Below, piece after piece: positions 40,601-52,498 of a stretch of 64,000 nucleotides of DNA; position 1 is the stretch's first letter, and each line of letters opens with the position of its first letter. The notes below the pieces were generated by a model, which saw only the letters and a program-made list of their open reading frames with translations, was not told the DNA's origin and made no database searches. This stretch comes from Bugulina stolonifera (lineage: Eukaryota; Bryozoa; Gymnolaemata; Cheilostomatida; Bugulidae), in assembly GCA_935421135.1 (NCBI GenBank), contig OW285188.1:20871233-20935232 (forward strand), in the 5' to 3' direction. The position numbers and the translations under genes were made by a program.

Positions 40601-43600
40601 AATATAATAGTACTATAGTTTACTCTGTGTATATGTAGGAGTTGGTAGTATAGTAGTACTATAGTTTACTCTGTGTATATGTAGGTGTTGCTAATATAGT
40701 AGTACTATAGTTTACTCTGTGTATATGTAGGAGTTGATAATATAATAGTACTATAGTTTACTCTGTGTATATGTGGGAGTTGCTAATATAGTAGTACTGT
40801 TGTATTCTTCTAACAGTTTATTTAATGTCTTATGTTACTGCTCAATCTCAACTCTGACTTCACCATATAGCAGAAGTGTTTATATACCCAAAAATGTATC
40901 TAATATCTTACAGCTATAAGCTATTCTAGCCACAAGCTAGCTTTGCACATAATATGACAGGAGACGATGACTCCAACAAAACAACAGTAATTATTGTCAT
41001 ATTATAATGTCTCAACAAGTACTATAGTTTACTCTGTGTATATGTAGGAGTTGCTAATATAGTAGTACTATAGTTTACTCTGTGTATATGTAGGAGTTGC
41101 TAATATAGTAGTACTATAGTTTACTCTGTGTATATGTAGGAGTTGACTGAAGTAGATACGCTAATCGAGAATGAGGATGCTGCCGAGGGGTTAATAGACG
41201 CTCTATTGGAGGGTCAGATAACAGCGTTGCTTATACAGAATATGGAGAGACTCGATGAGACAGTGAAGGAAGAGGCTGATGGAGTATTCAACTCTCTCGG
41301 TAAAAATATCTTCAACTCTCCTAATATATTATGTGAGACTGTATGCCTGGTGGTGCGTCACATATAGGAAATTTTATTTTAGACATCAAGAATACACTAT
41401 ACTAGTTTCAATACCTTTACAGGCTTGCAGCCGTACTACATGTAAAATTAAAATTATTTAGTGCCAATATTCAACTCTCTCGAACTCACCAGATGCAAAT
41501 GCTTATGTTAAGGACAAAACATTGCTGGCCAATCACAGATTTCGATAATATACATTGCCCAGGTCAACACGCTGATCACCAGTGTTTTCACCAAAGATGG
41601 TGACACAGCCGCTCGTCTCATCAGGATCTTCGGTGAAACCCCATGAATTTATTATCCTTAAGCTTTGCACACGCTCGGTCATGGTAAAGGTGATATTTTT
41701 AAGGTATTCACAGAGTTAACTCTGGAATGATGTTACCTCTGGATACAGTGGTAGGAATCATTGCTTGCTAATATTGACAGGTATTGTGGAGAATGTGGTG
41801 GAGTTTAGACCGGAGTGTAGTCATGACTTGGCGTCACAAGGTCTACTTAAATGGTTGCTACTGAGGATCAAGCAGAAGACACCGTTTGATGCTAACAAAC
41901 TTTATGCTTCGGAAACTCTGGCAATCTTGTTACAAGATAATGACAACACGAGGTCACTACTAGGAGATATTGATGGTATAGACATTCTACTCCAGCAGCT
42001 CAATGTGAGTTCTACACAAGAGTGTACACGTAGTTGATATTTGTGAACCAGTCTCACTAATGAGATCATTCATCTTGTACTTGTAGATCTCTCCAAGAAG
42101 TGTGTTGCATAAGTACTACACTCAGTTTCGAATGCGATCTCCAAAGTGTTATTCAGCAAAAATTCCATTGGCCAGTCAGCAAGCATTATTCAGATGCTCT
42201 TATAAATTTTTGTACTTACTACTGTGTCATATTCTGATATATTTACTAGTCATACAAGAGAAGAGACCCTGACACGTCTGAGGAATTTGAATGTATGGAG
42301 AACTTGTTCAACTCTCTGTGCTCGTGTCTCATGTACTCACCTAATAAGGAACGCTTCATGAAAGGGGAGGGACTGCAACTGATGAACCTCCTACTCAGGT
42401 ATGACTGTCACTTTATGGTTATATTATATTACTGTGGTGCTTCGTTCTGTCTCAGGTGAATTATAGAAAACTCTACTATGTTTATGTGCTACAATGGACT
42501 CGTCGTACAGCATACATGTACATTACCTCCCTTGGTAATTTCACAGAGAGAAGAGACAGTCGCGTAACAGTGCTATCAAGGTACTTGGTTATGCAATGAC
42601 AGGACCTGAAGGGACTGAGCTATGCCAAAAGTTTGTGGACATTCTTGGACTGAGAACTATCTTCCCATTATTTATGAAAACACCAAAGGTGAGATTTACA
42701 TATAGTGGTGATGGTCATCGTGTCCTTCTCAATGGCATGTAGCTGTAGCCTGCTCACTGTATCAGCCAGGAATAACTGTAGGGAATATGCAGACCATTAA
42801 ACTGACACTTAATATGATATTCCATCTCTACAAGTGCTGTCTCACAATCCTATATCAATAAGTTCAAACAGAGATGGTAATAAGTACAGTGAAACTTGCT
42901 TAATTCAAACTCCAAGGGACTGCCATAATTGGTTTGAATTAGGCCAGAGTTTGAATTGTAAGATCACTTCACTTAATTGAAGCAACTTATATAGTGCTCA
43001 GGAGGGACCAAAGCTAATAGTTTGAACTAACCAAGTTTTTGACTTAGCCGAGGCTGAGTTAAGCAAGTTCCACTGTAGTTGTTTAGACAGAACAATCCTA
43101 CATGTATCTTCTCTTCATAAACTGATTCTATAATAATAGTAAGCTCACTGCACTTGTGGGCGGAGACATGGCGTATTAAGCATGTAATACAGAATAACCA
43201 ATCAAATCAGTATTGCTAGGTTGAAGTTCTCTATCTTCTTATCCACCAGGTAAACAAGAAAGGTCTAACAGCCGGTCAGTTGGAGGAACACATAGTGTCC
43301 ATTCTCTGTTCGATGGTCAAGGCCTGCTCTTCTGCTCAGAAACAGAGAATCCTAAATAAGTTCATTGAGAATGACCATGAGAAGGTATACAATCATGTTT
43401 CAACCTCTACAATACAGTAATCGGTGTTATTATATCGTGTATGATTGTGTATGCACTGTGCATCTCATCTGTACCGACTCTACTTTGCTGCGTGTTCAAT
43501 CAACATGCATGCTGTTATTACCAAACAGCTTTATCAATCAAGAGTAAAAGGTTGGAGCAGTACTGCAACGCTACATGTGGCAGTTCTATATGATTTACAT

Positions 43601-46323
43601 TTGGATACTCTATTTCCATGTATGTCCACTATTTGACTGTTGTGTATGTTAAGTTATGTGTTGTGTACATACAGTGTAATATTGTGTACATACAGTGCTA
43701 TGTTGTGTATGTACAATGTTATGTTTTTTAGGTTGAGAGGTTACTAGAACTGCACTTTAAGTACCTGGAGAAGGTTAGAATCTGTGATAAACAAATAGAG
43801 AGGGAGAAGAGGGTGAGTATTGCTACAAGACATGGTTTGTAATCAGTTGATTCACACATCCTCGTTGTAAGATAGATTGATGTAGGGTAAAGTGCATTGT
43901 GTAAATGTATATTGTATGTATCTACTGTATGTCCATAGCTTGTGTACCCACTGTGTACGATATGTACATAACTAGCTGCTGTATGCATATAATGTAGTAG
44001 CTAACCATAAGGCTATACATGTAACTGACATGGCCCACTGTACTGTTATATTAATATTTTATACATTTACACCAAAAGTTACATTAAACCAATGTTAGAA
44101 TTTGTATGGAAGACATGTGGTATTTCTATATACTCCACCATGGTCATATTACAATGCACATGTCTATTACACAGTAAATCTTTAGGTTTCAAGACCTGAA
44201 GTTGTGCTAGGCAGGTGATGTTCATTATAATGTTGGTGAACTTGTAGACTTTGACAGTAGACGACGTGACAGACGAAAAGGATGACGAGTTCTATATGAG
44301 GAGACTGGATGCTGGGTTGTTTGTCTTACAACTGCTTGACTACATTATGATTGACATATCAGCTAACGGACCTTCGACTGTACGTATTATAATTACAGTT
44401 ACATGTACATGTGAATATAATGCTATAAGTTGGAGGGAAGAGCTGGCTGCTAAAACATAATCTAATTGATCAGATTCACGCTGAGAGTTCCCTCTTTCAA
44501 TGAGACAAACTACCAAAATGTATGATTTCAACATAAGGATTTGATTCAGGAGCAGCAACCTGTATGGGTTAAAGGGGTTATGACATGTGGTTTATGTCTA
44601 TATTCAATGCAGCACCTCTTATTTGGGTTTGTTGCATTTGTGCTACTATAAGTGGAGTTGTGTCCTCTTGCCCATGCTTGACTCATTAGCACTATTCAAT
44701 GCTGATTCAAACACAACTTTGTTATGAAGACGCCTGCGTGCTTTATGTCTTATAGAGAAAATTGTTGAATTCAAGCTGTTTGCATAGAAAGAGTACAGTA
44801 GTAAGCAAATGATCTTACAGTGTTTACTAATATAGCTGTAGGATAACTTGTGCAAGTTTTTGAATTTTTCTGGGCTTTCCTCTTGCTGGCAATAACTAGC
44901 TGCTTTTATTAGTAGGTCCGGTATTTCATCTGACCACACTATATACTGCAGCTATTATTACGTTCTTCTACATACCGTAAAACATGTGGCATAACCCAAG
45001 GGTTATGCCACGTGTTTTACGGTAGCATTAAGACGCACTCAGCTACATATGTATATAGTGGCACAATATATTGAGTGCCTAGATATTTTGTTATTCTAGT
45101 ACTGTAACTATCCTATTGTTTGTGCCTTCCAGGCTATATTTAGAACAACTAGACCACAACACAATGTATAGGCATGTAGAAGAACGCAACAATATAGCCG
45201 CCGTATATAGTGTGGCCAGATGAAATACCGGACCTACCAATAAAGGCAGCTAGTTAGGCTATTGCCAGCAAAAGGAAAGCCCAGAAAAATTCAAAACTTG
45301 CATAAGTTATCCTACAGCTATATTAGTAAACATTGTGAAATCATTTGTTTACTACTGTACTCTTTCTATGCAAACAGCTTGAATTCAACAATTTTTTTAT
45401 AAGACATAAAGCACGCAGTTGCGTCTTCATAACAAAGTTGCATTTGAAGCAGCGTTGAATAGTGCTAATGAGTCGAGCATGAGCAAGAGGACACAACTCC
45501 ACTTATAGTAGCACAAATGCAACAAACCCAAATAAGAGGTGCTGCATTGAATATAGACATAAACCACATGTCATAACCCCTTTAACATCCTGTCTTAGCA
45601 CAGTAAATTCCATCTCAACTCAGTCTACTTCAAACTGGATGATATTATGCGAGTCTGTATGTTTGAGTAATTGCATATTTCTAGATAAAGAGCAGAGTAA
45701 TGAGAATACTGAACATGAGAGGGGAGTCTGTAAAGGCTATCAGAGGCATCATGAGAGGTATGTACATTGTACATGATCCGTCCCCAGGCTAGCCCACGTC
45801 AATAATAACAGTGTCACTGACCTACTTTATTTATTAGAGCTGCTCTCTCTTCAATTCGAGTAAAACTGAACTCATTGTAAATTGTGACCTTGTATATACA
45901 GAAGGAACAGAAATATCTGCCCAACCTCTGCTGGGGGTTTTCTCTCCTAATCACTAAACACAAAGCCCCAGCGCTGCCTTGAAAGATTCCAATGGGTTAA
46001 ATTGTGATCAAAGTACACAGGCATCATACATGGCACCATTTAGCTATTAATTATAATGTAAAGAGTGGACAACTTCACATTACAATCAACAATCAAAGTT
46101 TCTTTGTGTATGTGCATAGGAATAGGAACATTCTACTTGGCACTTCTATGACTGCTGCAGAGTATTAAATGCAATCCTGTCCCAGAATTAACAGGTATGG
46201 ACATGATGTCAACTGTATGTATTTGTAGAATATGCAAGCAATATTGGGGAGACTGCTGATGAGAAACACAGAGAAAAAGAACAGGATAGAATTTTTGGTT
46301 ATTTAGATCAATTTCAAAAGTAG
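37685..46323 (+). CDS. CTNNBL1: Beta-catenin-like protein 1
   Basis: CTNNBL1 is a nuclear armadillo/HEAT-type protein of the PRP19-CDC5L spliceosomal complex, and it also binds nuclear-localisation sequences. Exons are 37685-37714, 38730-38846, 38964-39070, 39851-40022, 41140-41299, 41781-42004, 42250-42398, 42547-42688, 43250-43384, 43732-43812, 44248-44379, 45685-45757 and 46229-46323, coding 538 residues (human 563). The start MNVAELLSF matches the family start, followed by a basic stretch (GGKRKQ, NKKSK) suited to nuclear import. Conserved blocks include NQELRIKFPDNPEKF, HDNTDISIAVVDLLQEL, FDANKLYASE, LAILLQDNDN, KFVDILGLRTIFPLFMK, FYMRRLDAGLFVLQ and a C-terminus ending in the EYASNIGE region. 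All phases agree. Introns carry a splice-site minisatellite (intron 4), a TA-flanked MITE (intron 8) and a fold-back element (intron 11). Confidence 0.96.
37951..38025. repeat. ATT/AAT microsatellite in CTNNBL1 intron 1
   Basis: Runs of ATT and TAATAATAATT make a self-complementary AT-only stretch. No gene content. Confidence 0.8.
40179..40800. repeat. 46-bp minisatellite (about 13 copies) carrying a splice acceptor
   Basis: Tandem units contain TAGTAGTACTATAGTTTACT, then CTGTGTATATGTAG, then GAGTTG. The junction TATATGTAG/GAGTTG equals the real 3' splice site and the first two codons of CTNNBL1 exon 5 (41139/41140). Units vary mainly at GAGTTGGTA, GAGTTGATA and GTGTTGCTA. A related block continues at 41018. 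Confidence 0.95.
41018..41145. repeat. Second block of the 46-bp array, ending in CTNNBL1 exon 5
   Basis: Just under three further units follow about 215 bp of unrelated sequence. The last unit supplies the polypyrimidine/AG acceptor and the codons GAG TTG (Glu-Leu) of exon 5, so coding sequence overlaps the array by six bases. The split may reflect an insertion or an old boundary of the array. Confidence 0.92.
42887..43075. mobile_element. 189-bp MITE, pogo/Tigger-like ends, CTNNBL1 intron 8
   Basis: Terminal inverted repeats CAGTGAAACTTGCTTAA at the left and, read inward from the right, CAGTGGAACTTGCTTAA differ at one base. The element is flanked by TA on both sides (42885-42886 and 43076-43077), the target of Tc1/mariner/pogo transposases. 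The CAGT...AACTTG-type ends followed by TTCAAAC are typical of Tigger/pogo MITEs. It has no coding capacity. Confidence 0.85.
44569..45585. mobile_element. 1-kb fold-back element with TTAA ends, CTNNBL1 intron 11
   Basis: Two arms of about 400 bp (about 44573-44973 and 45174-45581) are inverted copies of each other with scattered differences. The outer ends read AGGGGTTATGACATGTGG inward on both sides and are bounded by TTAA, the target of piggyBac-type transposases. Open frames inside the arms are not coding. I take it to be a non-autonomous element; the piggyBac link rests only on TTAA. Confidence 0.88.
44973..45024. repeat. Nested palindrome inside the fold-back element
   Basis: A 25-bp stem with one mismatch and a 2-nt AA loop begins TACCGTAAAACATGTGG. 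Its ACATGTGG and CATAACCC segments also occur at the outer ends of the surrounding element, so it may be a miniature relative or a second insertion. Confidence 0.8.
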
Positions 46324-46701
46324 AATTGATCAAGTTATTGTACATAATCCTGGATTGACTAGCAGTAAAATTATATCTATTCTGTATTTATGTAAATATT
46401 TTCTAACTATGAATTCACTAGGATTGCTATCTTTGGTAAGTAGTTTCAACTTGTACAAATAAATACTGGGTTTCTAATAAAAATAACAGTCAAATATTCT
46501 GCTACATAAATAATGGAAGCATAAAGAAGGGTGGGAACTAGTATTAGCTATAATTTCAAGTTGGGAAAAGACAACTCCAAGTTATGCCCATAGTGATAGT
46601 GTTCGACTATGACGATGCTATTAGATATTAGGAAAATAAAAATTATACTGTTTCATCAAACTATTTGAGCAAATAACTGAAGAGATTAGAAGCAAATGAC
46701 T
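46324..46701. other. Convergent 3' regions of CTNNBL1 and the DUF1295 gene
   Basis: The stop codons lie about 380 bp apart tail to tail. AATAAA at 46458-46463 suits CTNNBL1. I noticed no canonical signal for the minus-strand gene in this interval. Nothing else is seen. Confidence 0.55.
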
Positions 46702-48647
46702 TTATGATTGTTCAGGCAGCCCCTGGTCCTCATTCAGAGGTTCCTCCACCTCATCCAGGTGGTTATAACAGGGATATTCAGCACATGCACAACATTTCAA
46801 ACCTTTTGGTAGCTTTCCATAGCACGATGGTGGGAGAATAAACAGTGGGCTTGTAGAGTTCTTGTACATTAGATATTCTGGGTTCCTGAAAATATACATG
46901 AACAATTGGTACATGGTTCCCACAATGGATGATGAATGAATCGGTAGATATTACAGTATATCTATGCTACGAATATACTTGCATTTTTCAAGACATCAAA
47001 ACAAAAGAAACATAAATCTATCCTATTCATCGCAGAAACCTTTGATTCCAACTTACTTTCTGTATTTGGAGTCATCCTTCTGCTCGAGTAGGGGAATGCC
47101 ACTGAGTCCAAGTAAGATGGAGGTAATGAACAATGGACCCAAGACTGCTGTCCACTGTCCACCAGTGAGGATGTTGCAAGACATTAGAAAGACCGAGTAC
47201 CAGATCATCAACTCACCAAAGTAGTTGGGGTGACGCGAGTACCTCCACAAACCTTTTAAATTTTACAGCACGAAAACTATTTATATAGAATGCGGATATT
47301 CAAGACTAAAGTACAAAGTTTTAGTATTTGATTACAGAAGTGACATATACATGTATTTCATTGAAACTAGGTCACTCACCAACGTTGCACCATTTTCCTC
47401 TATTCTCCGGGTTATCTTTAAAAAAGAACTTTTGGAAATCAGCAACAGTTTCTATAAGCAGCCCAATTGTGAAGAAAGTTACACCAATTACATCGAGTAT
47501 GGTGAATGAATCGTCTGATTGGGTCAAATTCAAATTATCAGGAAGGTTCTGTTGATGTATACTGCCTGGTGCATTGATGAATATAACTGGAAGACTTACA
47601 GTGAACACCCATACTGCCTACAGTATAAAGTACAACTTACAGTCAATACCCATACCGTAGCATAATGGCTATATTGTAAATACAAGATGGAAAGAGCAGA
47701 TTTTACTTTGAAACTGAATAAATATTATCCCGACTTTCATTTCCTATTTACATAGTCGATTATTACATATTATGGAAGATAATTGAAAACACATACATAC
47801 ATGTAGTAGTAGTAGTATCTAGAGGAGCTCTGTTTATGAACAATACAAATAATATGATTCACTATTCCATGCAGAGCACATATTCGTTGCATTTGCAACT
47901 TGGTTATCAAAGAAGTTTATATTCTAGCATTTGATGTGATATGTAAACCAATACTGGCAGCAATATACTTGACCTGACAGCTGATGCACATGCAGGATAT
48001 ACATATAGGTTCATCATCAAAATTGTCAAGTTTTTTCATTCAAATTAAAGGTAAAAATGATAGTCATGTAAAATGAGCTATGGGTGAACTTCAAAAGTTA
48101 CTTACCTGAAATACCCAGAATAAACCAAATTTTAAGCAATTCTCTCGTTTGTCATCAAAACGCTTATCTTCTCCAATCTTAATAATTCGGAAGAGCAGAT
48201 AACCGGAGAGCCTCAGTCCCCATATTACTATGCAAGCTGTTACTACAATCTGTCTGATGTAAAATGTCTACAAATTTAAATACTTTAAATTTATTAATTG
48301 CATAAGTTAAATCACATGTGCATGGTTACCAGTAATAAATGTCCACATTTTATGAAGAAGAATGCAGAATGTTATATATTTTACAGCAAATTGGTGTATT
48401 ATTATTTTACTTAGCAAGATGAATATGAGAAAACAATCACAGGTATATCTCAGCAGAAGTATATCCTTACCTGTGCCAAGACAAAAGTAACGACAGCTAG
48501 TACCACAAAGTTAGTGCCTCCTGCAAAATCTGTCACTTTGTCAAACTTACAAGCAAAGGCTATAATGAAGAATATGAGCTGCATAGATGCAGTTATAACT
48601 GCGCATATGGCCAAATTATTGGCATCCCACAGATGTATAGACTCCAT
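46702..48647 (-). CDS. DUF1295 / steroid 5-alpha-reductase-like membrane protein
   Basis: This is a predicted multi-pass membrane protein of the DUF1295 family, related to the C-terminal domain of 3-oxo-5-alpha-steroid 4-dehydrogenases; substrate unknown. Exons on the minus strand are 48647-48471, 48267-48106, 47617-47380, 47252-47057 and 46885-46702, coding 318 residues. The diagnostic motif GLWRYSRHPNYFGE lies at about residues 193-206, the likely NADPH-contact region in this fold. Hydrophobic segments are visible near residues 11-28, 45-60, 61-80, 103-125, 150-170 and 208-245. The tail has a Cys cluster (CCACAEYPC) and a conserved LLEQK-x9-EY-x4-TSPLF-like stretch. A non-coding exon upstream is likely, because an AG acceptor sits just 5' of the ATG. 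Confidence 0.88.
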
Positions 48648-49727
48648 GATTTTGCTGCTCTTTTATATTCCCAAAATGAGTCTGTAGTATAGAACTTCAC
48701 CTGCAACAGAGAACAAAAAGTTTATTTTGCAGAATATAGATCTAATGTTGTACAGTATGTATGTATGGCCCTAGCAATATCATCAAATTTATAATTTGGC
48801 AAACCTAGAATCTGTTTTACTCAGGTGACAGAAGAGTGCTCTCCTGACAATGCCAGTTGTTTGTACACTTTACATACTCCTATAGCTAAGCTATGTGACA
48901 AGGCAAACTTTCAGGCAGACCGCAGATAGTATTTGGTTTAGAATCACTCAAAAACTGCCAATACTGCATGTGAGTGGGTCAGAGCTGAAAATCTCGATTT
49001 GGCATGTCATGCGCCTAGAAAATTAGCGTTCTTCAAAAATCCAGTTGTGGCAAACAGCTTGGTATAGCTCATCAACTACAACAGTGTACCATTAGCGAAG
49101 AGGCTCAATGACTATGAGCAGTCAACAGCTTGAAGTAGGTTTTTAGAGAGAACAAAACAATAATAACTGACCAAGCAGACAACCCTCTAATCAGAATCGA
49201 TAATCATAAGTTATCATAAGTATAATTATAATATCAAAATACAAATTGAAATTTCTAATTTAAATTTAAATAAAAATGTTAGCCATGGTGCTATCCTGTC
49301 TAACTTTCCGATGCTGCACGGTGTCTGAATCCTCTCCTGAGCACAATCCATGAGAGAAATAGTATACATAAAATATTTATGGTTCAAACAACATAAAATA
49401 ACGAGAATTCTAGGTTACAAAAATATAGTACCCCACATCTTTGGTAACCTACGAATTTTATTAGTTATACAATAAAGTTTTTGTTTATATAACTCACGTT
49501 TTGTGACATAAAACGCTCTGTGATTGGTTACAACATTTTGTTAGGTCAATACAGAGCCATTGGCTCTGATATTGCCTACTCAATGGCTCTGGGTCAATAG
49601 TGTCAAGCGTGATTGGTGCAAATACTGTTACAAAAGGGTTGTTCTTCCTTGTTACAACAGTTTCTCTCACAACGAAAACTATCTGAAGAAATGGCATTAT
49701 CCCAACAGCTAAATATATTTAGCCTTG

Positions 49728-50266
49728 AAGGTTATTTCCATAGAGTTATCTCCATAGAGGTAACTCTATGGTTATCTCCCATGGGGTGTTACCAAAGATA
49801 GTGGAAGGGAAGATCGGACACTCGATGATAAAACCCTGTCCCACCAAATACGCCCAATTTGGCGGTCCCGACGTTTCGCGATCCACTTCCCGCCTAAAAT
49901 GTGTTGAACTTTTAGATGGCTGCTAGACTAGTTTCGCGAAGCGACGGGTTAACTGTTGCGCTCTTTCTAATAATATATCGTTTGTATAAGTAGACTGTCT
50001 ATTCGATGCCGCTGTTAGCAATATTATCTGATTGGCTGGCGGAACACCAATAGCAAAAGCGTATTTGTGTACAAGGTAGCACAACTCTTTGCTTTGTTCG
50101 GACCGCGTTTGGAGGCGTGGGACGGACAGTTTTTGGCCTGAGTGTCTGATCTTCCCTTCCACTATCTTTGGTGTTACCTCCATAGAGGTAACACCCCATA
50201 GAGTTATCTCATGGGGTGTTACCTCTATGGGGAGATAACTCTATGGTTACCTCTATGGTTATTTCG
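49728..50266. mobile_element. Fold-back element with CpG-bearing centre
   Basis: The outer arms (about 49728-49823 and 50140-50266) are inverted copies sharing GGAAGGGAAGATC and a nest of small palindromes such as CCATAGAGGTAACTCTATGG. The roughly 316-bp centre has many CpG sites, E2F-like TTCCCGCC (49885-49895) and two ATTGG/CCAAT motifs, unlike its AT-rich surroundings. No target duplication was identified, so the superfamily is unknown. Confidence 0.7.
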
Positions 50267-52474
50267 CAAGAAATGAGATCTTAGACTATAATTAATATCT
50301 TCAGCTGGCAAAATTATGTACGAAATATTAATATACAAAACAAATGTAATTGTATATTATTATAAATACTGTATGTTGTTTTGATTTTGTCATATGCAAT
50401 TTCTCTCAAGTTGAGCTCATAGAGACACCTCTATGGTTAAAGTACTTTAGCTTGAACTGAACTAACTCGAACTAAAACTAATAGTACAGAAGCAACCTCT
50501 GGATATCTTGAAAAAAAATAGCCGTTCTAGCAATCGAAGTGGGGCCACATAAAAAAACATGTATCTAGATCAGAATTTTGTGCTGATTTCAAATATGACA
50601 TTTCTACACCTCCTAAGGTGCCAGTTCTAAGTATAATGGCAAGTTTTAGTACAATTGTACAGATTTTACCGATTTCGAAAATTGTTATGTATAACCAGGA
50701 CACCACTATCACACACTTCTAATGTGTTTGAGAAACTCTGTTTACATTACATAATGTAACATTCAACAAAGGAACACATTTTAAAATAGCATAAAGCTAG
50801 GAATAGTTTGAAAAATATCTGTTAATATCCGCTACTGAACTCGTGAGATTCCTATGAACATACAAGTCATAGATTTCTACACCATTACCCTACACCTCTC
50901 TATCTACATTTCCTACTTGTTTACATCCCACACCAATAGGCTAGGCATGAAGTGAGCAGCAACAATAATAATCCAGTTAATGAAAACACTATACAAATTA
51001 TAGTGACTTCGGAGACTAAGAGGCCTTTTAGAAGTTGATAAAAACACTCAAATACTGCCATCAGAGTTGCTTTCAAAACTTGGTAGAAATGCATTACTGC
51101 TGGTTGCATTACTAGATATGCATGCAGGTACAGAACATGTTGCATCAAGGATCTGAGGATGTAGCCTAGGAATTCGATGCTGCTTGGATTACTCGGCAAT
51201 GTGATAGTTCACCTTAGAACAGCACCTCCACCTCTGAGAAACTGATTGGTATATCAATTGATAATGTACATGTACATGACTTGTATTAATTCCTAGCTTG
51301 CAACTTCATGAGTTTATATTTCTTGTAGTGACCAGTGAACGCTTACAATTGCCATAGGAGAGTATTATTTGCTGTTAAATCAGTCATAAGCATTCATCTG
51401 CATACTTAGGATACATAGATGTAAGCCGAGATGCATATATACACTGTATGAGGGCCTACGTGTATATCTACTAGGAGGTTAAGAAGTATTAAATCATAAT
51501 TTTTTGAAATTATAGGCCTATAATACATGTCCCTATTAATAGTACAGAATATGCATAATATAGGCACTGTAGTTGGAACCCAAGGATGTTAGTAGCCTGA
51601 AGACTGGGTTTAGTTGGCTTGTTCATGTGAATGTTATACAAGCAGTTGGTGTGTTGTTATGCCCAATTATTACCCTTTACAGTTTTTTATGTTACTTAGT
51701 GTTACTATAATTTTGGTTTCAATTATGTGGAAAGCTAAAGGCTGTCACACAAATGTGTTTTTATGTAAAATGCTTTGTAAGTTATTCAATCAAAAAACAC
51801 CTTGCCTGTTCCTAATATCTGGCATCATCATGGTCTACCATGCTGACTCTGAGGCTCCCCTTTGGCATTTTTCTCTTCTTGATCCCCATGAATTTTATCT
51901 AATACCCCATCTACGTTTCCTAGATACAGCTACATATTGTAGGTAGGCCCCCTACCATGTAGTAACACCCCACTGTACGGAGATTACTTGTTTTAACTGC
52001 TAGTGTTTGTAAGGAACTTCATAAGTGGGCATGGTTATGGTTTTGTCTGATCTTTTTATATAAATTAGCAAATAATGCTTGCCTATGGTAACACAGGACT
52101 TTCAGCATGCACACTTTCTGATGGACTTGGTGATTTTATGATTTCTTTCGGTTTATCAAATCTATTGACAATTTGATCACACTTTAAATATAGAGCAATA
52201 GCCACATATTAAACTTGTGTAGCATGAATATATAATTCATCAATAGTTTGCAATTTAACATCAAAATGTAACATTATTATGTAGTTTATTTCACCTACCA
52301 CTATTAGTTATGTTCAGTACTAAAAGCAGGAAATAAATAAATTACACTACTTATGAACATACATGGCCAATTTGAGAACCAACTACTTTTTGGTCTACTT
52401 CCCCGTTGACATTGCATGTAGCATGATTCATTGAATGTTGCTCTCTAATACTGCAAGTAGCCTATGTTATATAG

Positions 52475-52498
52475 TATGTATGTATGTATGTATGTATG
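52475..52498. repeat. TATG microsatellite
   Basis: About six GTAT/TATG tetranucleotide units in tandem. Confidence 0.9.

Noticed and set aside
44646..44939. 97-codon minus-strand frame
   Set aside because: It lies wholly inside an arm of the fold-back element, and the opposite arm has diverged without coding constraint.
51614..51946. 110-codon plus-strand open frame rich in hydrophobic residues
   Set aside because: It begins at a non-ATG codon, shows no family motif, and lies in repeat-rich intergenic DNA.
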